Shown: piece by piece, positions 12,772 through 15,816 of the stretch | Layout of the letters: each line of letters starts with the position of its first letter | How positions within the stretch are numbered: the stretch's first letter is position 1 | Source: Promethearchaeota archaeon | GTDB taxonomy: Archaea > Asgardarchaeota > Lokiarchaeia > Sigynarchaeales > SOKP01 | Assembly: GCA_030620005.1 (NCBI GenBank) | Contig: JAUXAJ010000092.1 | Span: forward strand, 1-15,816 | Length of the DNA stretch: 15,816 nucleotides | Reading direction: 5' to 3' | Position numbers and translations under genes: made by a program | The notes under the pieces: generated by a model | What the model saw: the letters and a program-made list of their open reading frames with translations, nothing else | Databases searched by the model: none | Told to the model about the DNA's origin: nothing

Positions 12772-14145
12772 ATGGGAACTTTTGAGCAAGACAATTATTT
12801 TGGCAGGCTCGAGACGCTTTCTCTTGGGGGCGGAGTAAATTTAAAGGACGAACAGAAAGACAACTGGTCTATAATTATTTCTTATTTTGATAAGGTGATT
12901 GGGCCACGAATCTTTTTTTGTGACGAGTTAAAAGTTAACGTTGATGTGGGAAGGATACTGGATTTAAACGACAGAGAAGGAGAATTCTTTTTTGCTTTTT
13001 CTGATTACATGACCTTGAATTATTTATTCCACATAAGCTCCGAGCTCGCTAGAGGAGGCTTCGAGATAGTGATGATAACTTACTTGATAGGAACAAGTCT
13101 AGTAGTTAATGTTTACGACTATTTAAGATCAAAGGTTTCTGTTCTTGAAAGGTATGCAAACGAATTAAAAGAGTTGAAAGATTTTGCTTTTGTTTTAAAT
13201 AATTTCAACAATGAATCGGATAGATTCCTTCCTAATGAATTTAAAAAACAATTCTTTTTTTTATACGACAAATATTCGAGAGAATTAACCCAAGAATTTA
13301 TCCAGAAAAAAGACGAAATATGGCACGCTGTAAGGATTAACTGTCCCGATTGTTTGACAGAGAAAAGCGTAGATTTACCTGAGTCTATTTTTAGGCGAAG
13401 TGAAAGCGAGGCAATTGTTCTGATCGATGAATATAGGTTTTGTCGTCATTGTTTTGTTGTTTCAATTGGTAGGGATTTCAAGCAAATAGACTCAAGAAAA
13501 ATTAGCTTCAAGTATAAAGCATTAAAACCTGAAATAGATTTGCAGGACATTGATATAGGCACGATAAAGAAGGGTGTTTCGAAGGAATTGCTCACACTTA
13601 TTGTTCACGAATGTCTTTTTAAAAGAGAGATTTTGATTTTTGTTCCACGATTAAGAAAACAGTTACAAGACTTTTTAGTTTTTATATTTCAAGATTCGTT
13701 TGAGATTGATGTTGTTTTTAAAAGTAAGAGGTCATCAAGAAGAGTAAGTAATTATTACAAGAATCGTGTTTTGATTGATGGAACGAAAAGAGAAACCAGA
13801 GAGCATGAATCAATGGCGATTGTAAGAGAGTTTGTGGCGAGATTCTTCGGAGAAAAAGACGAGATAATGTCAATAATCACGCTCAAGGAAAAGATGAACG
13901 AGATTTTTTATTTTTCAAAAAGGATTTACGATTATAGTGAGAGAAAGGAAAGTTATATACGCAAGAAAAGTTTAACGAGATACTTGGTAAACAATTTTTA
14001 CATTCGTATAAAAAAAGATCTTCTTGTTTTTCTGACTAAGATCGTGGAACAGCGTTATGGAATAAAAATAAGATGGTTTGGAGACCGCTTAGCCGAGTAT
14101 ATAGAGCAGTTATGGGGAAATAGATCGAGGGAATTAACCTCATGA
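12772..14145 (+). CDS. Longin-like / zinc-ribbon protein of unknown function
   Basis: 457 residues. After a disordered start, residues about 32-140 resemble a longin/roadblock-type small domain: WSIIISYFDKVIGPRIFF is very like the first strand pair and xxGPxI turn of longin-fold proteins of the NPRL2/HPS/CCZ1 kind, followed by EFFFAFSD, FEIVMITYLIG and a long helix. A zinc ribbon follows, CPDC (191-194) and CRHC (224-227), separated by VDLPESIF and a short sheet. The C-terminal 220 residues contain REILIFVPRL (a buried strand), a KSKRSSRRVS basic stretch and helical segments ending in IEQLWG; I do not recognise this part. No membrane segment. Longin domains in eukaryotes act in small-GTPase regulation and trafficking; a similar role here is only a suggestion. 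It stands alone between two intergenic regions. Confidence 0.7.
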   Translation: MGTFEQDNYFGRLETLSLGGGVNLKDEQKDNWSIIISYFDKVIGPRIFFCDELKVNVDVGRILDLNDREGEFFFAFSDYMTLNYLFHISSELARGGFEIVMITYLIGTSLVVNVYDYLRSKVSVLERYANELKELKDFAFVLNNFNNESDRFLPNEFKKQFFFLYDKYSRELTQEFIQKKDEIWHAVRINCPDCLTEKSVDLPESIFRRSESEAIVLIDEYRFCRHCFVVSIGRDFKQIDSRKISFKYKALKPEIDLQDIDIGTIKKGVSKELLTLIVHECLFKREILIFVPRLRKQLQDFLVFIFQDSFEIDVVFKSKRSSRRVSNYYKNRVLIDGTKRETREHESMAIVREFVARFFGEKDEIMSIITLKEKMNEIFYFSKRIYDYSERKESYIRKKSLTRYLVNNFYIRIKKDLLVFLTKIVEQRYGIKIRWFGDRLAEYIEQLWGNRSRELTS

Positions 14146-14498
14146 CCATGAAGAATGGGATTAAGATGTGTGAGGATCTATCCTACTTCTTTTTATTACA
14201 TATAATTTTTCTAACGCAAGAAAAAGTAAAGATAATGAAGATATTAAAAGCTTTTTTTTGCTTTAGATAAGTTTTAAAAAGCTTAAATTAAGAATACCTT
14301 GTTAAAAAAATTTATCAATTTCTCTAAATCTAAGAGGTATTTTCTTGGAATCACAACCAAGTTATTGAAAAGATCTCTATATCATTGAAGTTTATAGAAT
14401 GTTGTAATACGCACGTGATATGAAAAAAAAGAAAGAATTATTAATCATGCTTAATAAAATTGATAAAAATTAAAAATTTTAGCAGTTTAATTATTTTT
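14146..14498. other. Intergenic region, 353 bp, AT-rich
   Basis: No gene seen. T-tracts suited to termination of the longin-like gene are at about 14187-14194 (CTTCTTTTTA) and 14252-14259 (eight T after AAAGC). TTAATAAAA near 14449, about 50 nt before the ATG at 14499, may be the TATA region of the next gene. No tRNA or strong structure is visible. Confidence 0.5.
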
Positions 14499-15816
14499 AT
14501 GCAACAATTCAAAAAAATTGCTCAGGATAAATTGGGATTAAACGATATGGAAGCGTTTTGTTATGAACTGCTACTAATTAAAGGTAAACTCACAGCAGGT
14601 GAAGTCTGTATTTATGCGGATCTTGATGAAGAAACTGATTATGAAAGAATTAAGGGAATTTTAGACAATTTTGTTGAAAAAGGTCTTGCGCAAAAGCTCC
14701 CAAAGGCTAAAGGACTAGTTGATGTTTACGTAGGAATTGCGCCGTTCGAAGGGTTAGTGAAGTATTTGCAAGACTTTAACAAGGAAATGGGTGACCAGAA
14801 GAAAAATATTGAAGATTCATTACAAAAACTCAAAAATGAAACTAAAAAGAAACTTTCAGAAGTCCGCACTAATGTTGAAACTGTTATAAAAGACGAGAAG
14901 GCTGCTCTTAAAGATAGCGTATCTAAAGCGAATGACAATATTACCAAAGCAGTTGAAAAATCCACCTCTGAACATAACGAGGCACTAAATATATGCAAGC
15001 AGAATATCGAAGAATCAATAACCACTACAAAAGAAAGTGTAAAAACCAATATTGAAAATTTTAAGAAAGAAAACGGAGACTCTATTGCTAAATTTAAAGA
15101 AGAATCAACGAATCAAGCAAATGAGACAAAGGATACAATTATCAGTAAGTTTGAAGGCTTGGATAAAAATGTAGAAGACTTAATTAACCAAGCAAAAGTT
15201 CAATTTTCGACAACTCTAAATACTGCTAAAGATAAATTAATTGCTGACAATAAATCACAGCAAGATAAATCCATAGAAAAATTAAATAATTGGAAGGAAA
15301 AAACATTTTCAGAAGTGGATAATTTATCCAAATCCACTGGGGAAAAATTAGATGAAAATTTGAATAATCTAAAAAAAAAGAATTTAGAAAGTGCAAATTC
15401 ACTTAAAGAAAATATGACCACACAAATAGACACTTTCAAAACCAATCTTGATAATGATATTACCTCAAACCGTGAAAAATTTAGCGAAGCACTCACGAAC
15501 CTTAGCGAACAGACCGCAACTAATCTAATTAAACTTCAAGATGAACTTTCAATGGCATTAAATAAAGAAAAATCTGCAATAGACGCTACTTTAGAGGAAC
15601 AAAAGGCGGGTATTAATGAATACTTAACCCAAAAACTTGCCGACCTAAAAAACGGCTTTACCGACCAGATCAATAATCTGGGTTCAGGTCTAAAAGAGTA
15701 TAAAGAGCAATTTGCGACTAAAGTTCAATCAGTTATTGATTTTGTCAAAGAAAAATTTAAAGAATATGAAGATGCAACCCAAACCCAATTTGATACTATT
15801 AAGGGCGAGGTGGAAA
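14499..15816 (+). CDS. TrmB-like winged-helix, long coiled-coil protein (truncated by window end)
   Basis: The frame is open from the ATG at 14499 to the last base, giving 439 residues so far. Residues 1-85 are a TrmB-like winged helix: LGLNDMEAFCYELLLIKGKL, TAGEVCIYADL, a recognition-helix segment, wing, and YVGIAPFEGLVKYL, which aligns with FWAIPPFKPILNYY in the gene at 4055. From about residue 90 on it is an uninterrupted, Pro-free, Lys/Glu/Asn-rich heptad-like coil over 340 residues, longer than that of the 4055 protein. By analogy with that protein, a TrmB-type C-terminal domain is expected beyond the window. No stop interrupts the visible part, so this copy may be the intact version of the family. 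Probable DNA-binding regulator or structural DNA-associated protein; the cell role is unknown. Confidence 0.8.
   Translation, partial: MQQFKKIAQDKLGLNDMEAFCYELLLIKGKLTAGEVCIYADLDEETDYERIKGILDNFVEKGLAQKLPKAKGLVDVYVGIAPFEGLVKYLQDFNKEMGDQKKNIEDSLQKLKNETKKKLSEVRTNVETVIKDEKAALKDSVSKANDNITKAVEKSTSEHNEALNICKQNIEESITTTKESVKTNIENFKKENGDSIAKFKEESTNQANETKDTIISKFEGLDKNVEDLINQAKVQFSTTLNTAKDKLIADNKSQQDKSIEKLNNWKEKTFSEVDNLSKSTGEKLDENLNNLKKKNLESANSLKENMTTQIDTFKTNLDNDITSNREKFSEALTNLSEQTATNLIKLQDELSMALNKEKSAIDATLEEQKAGINEYLTQKLADLKNGFTDQINNLGSGLKEYKEQFATKVQSVIDFVKEKFKEYEDATQTQFDTIKGEVE

Noticed and set aside
14726..15496. Minus-strand ORFs opposite the last coiled-coil gene
   Set aside because: Their Ser/Phe/Leu-rich sequence is the expected antisense image of a Lys/Glu-rich coiled coil.
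1..15816. CRISPR array, tRNA or rRNA genes
   Set aside because: No regularly spaced repeats with unique spacers, no cloverleaf with a GGTTCRAATCC-type T arm, and no rRNA signature were found on either strand.

Overview
The window looks like AT-rich archaeal DNA, most likely from an Asgard (Loki-type) archaeon. Four things suggest this: TATA boxes of the TTTATATA type about 40-60 nt upstream of several start codons; few Shine-Dalgarno sites; an archaeal phospholipid-head-group synthase and a class I (DhnA/FbaB-type) aldolase; and proteins with eukaryote-like modules (gelsolin-like plus SAP, longin-like, VWA plus RING/PHD-like zinc domain, LURP-one/tubby-like). Taxonomy is inferred from gene content; no rRNA or tRNA was seen.

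Layout. 1-340: 3' end of an IS200/IS605-type tnpB, its right-end hairpin and a terminator-like hairpin. 401-3207 (minus): two paralogous proteins, each with a VWA-like domain, a C4HC3 zinc domain, a low-complexity linker and a C-terminal zinc ribbon, separated by a 14-nt tandem array. A 49-bp tandem duplication precedes the second one and carries the stop codon of an unrecognised 150-aa gene (3312-3764, minus). 4055-5860 (plus): a TrmB-like winged-helix, coiled-coil and sensor-domain protein broken by one in-frame TAA. 5895-6157: a GC-rich, hairpin-rich stretch that looks like a transposon-end relic or structured RNA, running into the 3' end of pssA (6134-6919, minus). 7205-7934 (plus): a zinc-ribbon/LURP-one protein broken by a frameshift at a GC-rich extra segment. 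8123-9295 (plus): gelsolin-like/SAP protein. 9463-11934 (minus): zinc-ribbon HEAT-repeat protein, SRPBCC protein and class I fructose-bisphosphate aldolase, each with its own promoter-like box. 12117-12491 (minus): two predicted 32-residue microproteins. 12772-14145 (plus): longin-like/zinc-ribbon protein. 14499-end (plus): a second, intact but window-truncated winged-helix coiled-coil protein.

How the genes fit together. There is no single long operon; most genes appear to have their own promoter. The recurring theme is small zinc ribbons joined to eukaryote-like scaffold domains (VWA, LURP-one, HEAT, longin), alongside central metabolism (aldolase) and lipid synthesis (PssA). Two genes are interrupted while their downstream parts stay open, and several intergenic regions carry short tandem duplications next to promoters or stop codons. 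These are the main points worth a second look.
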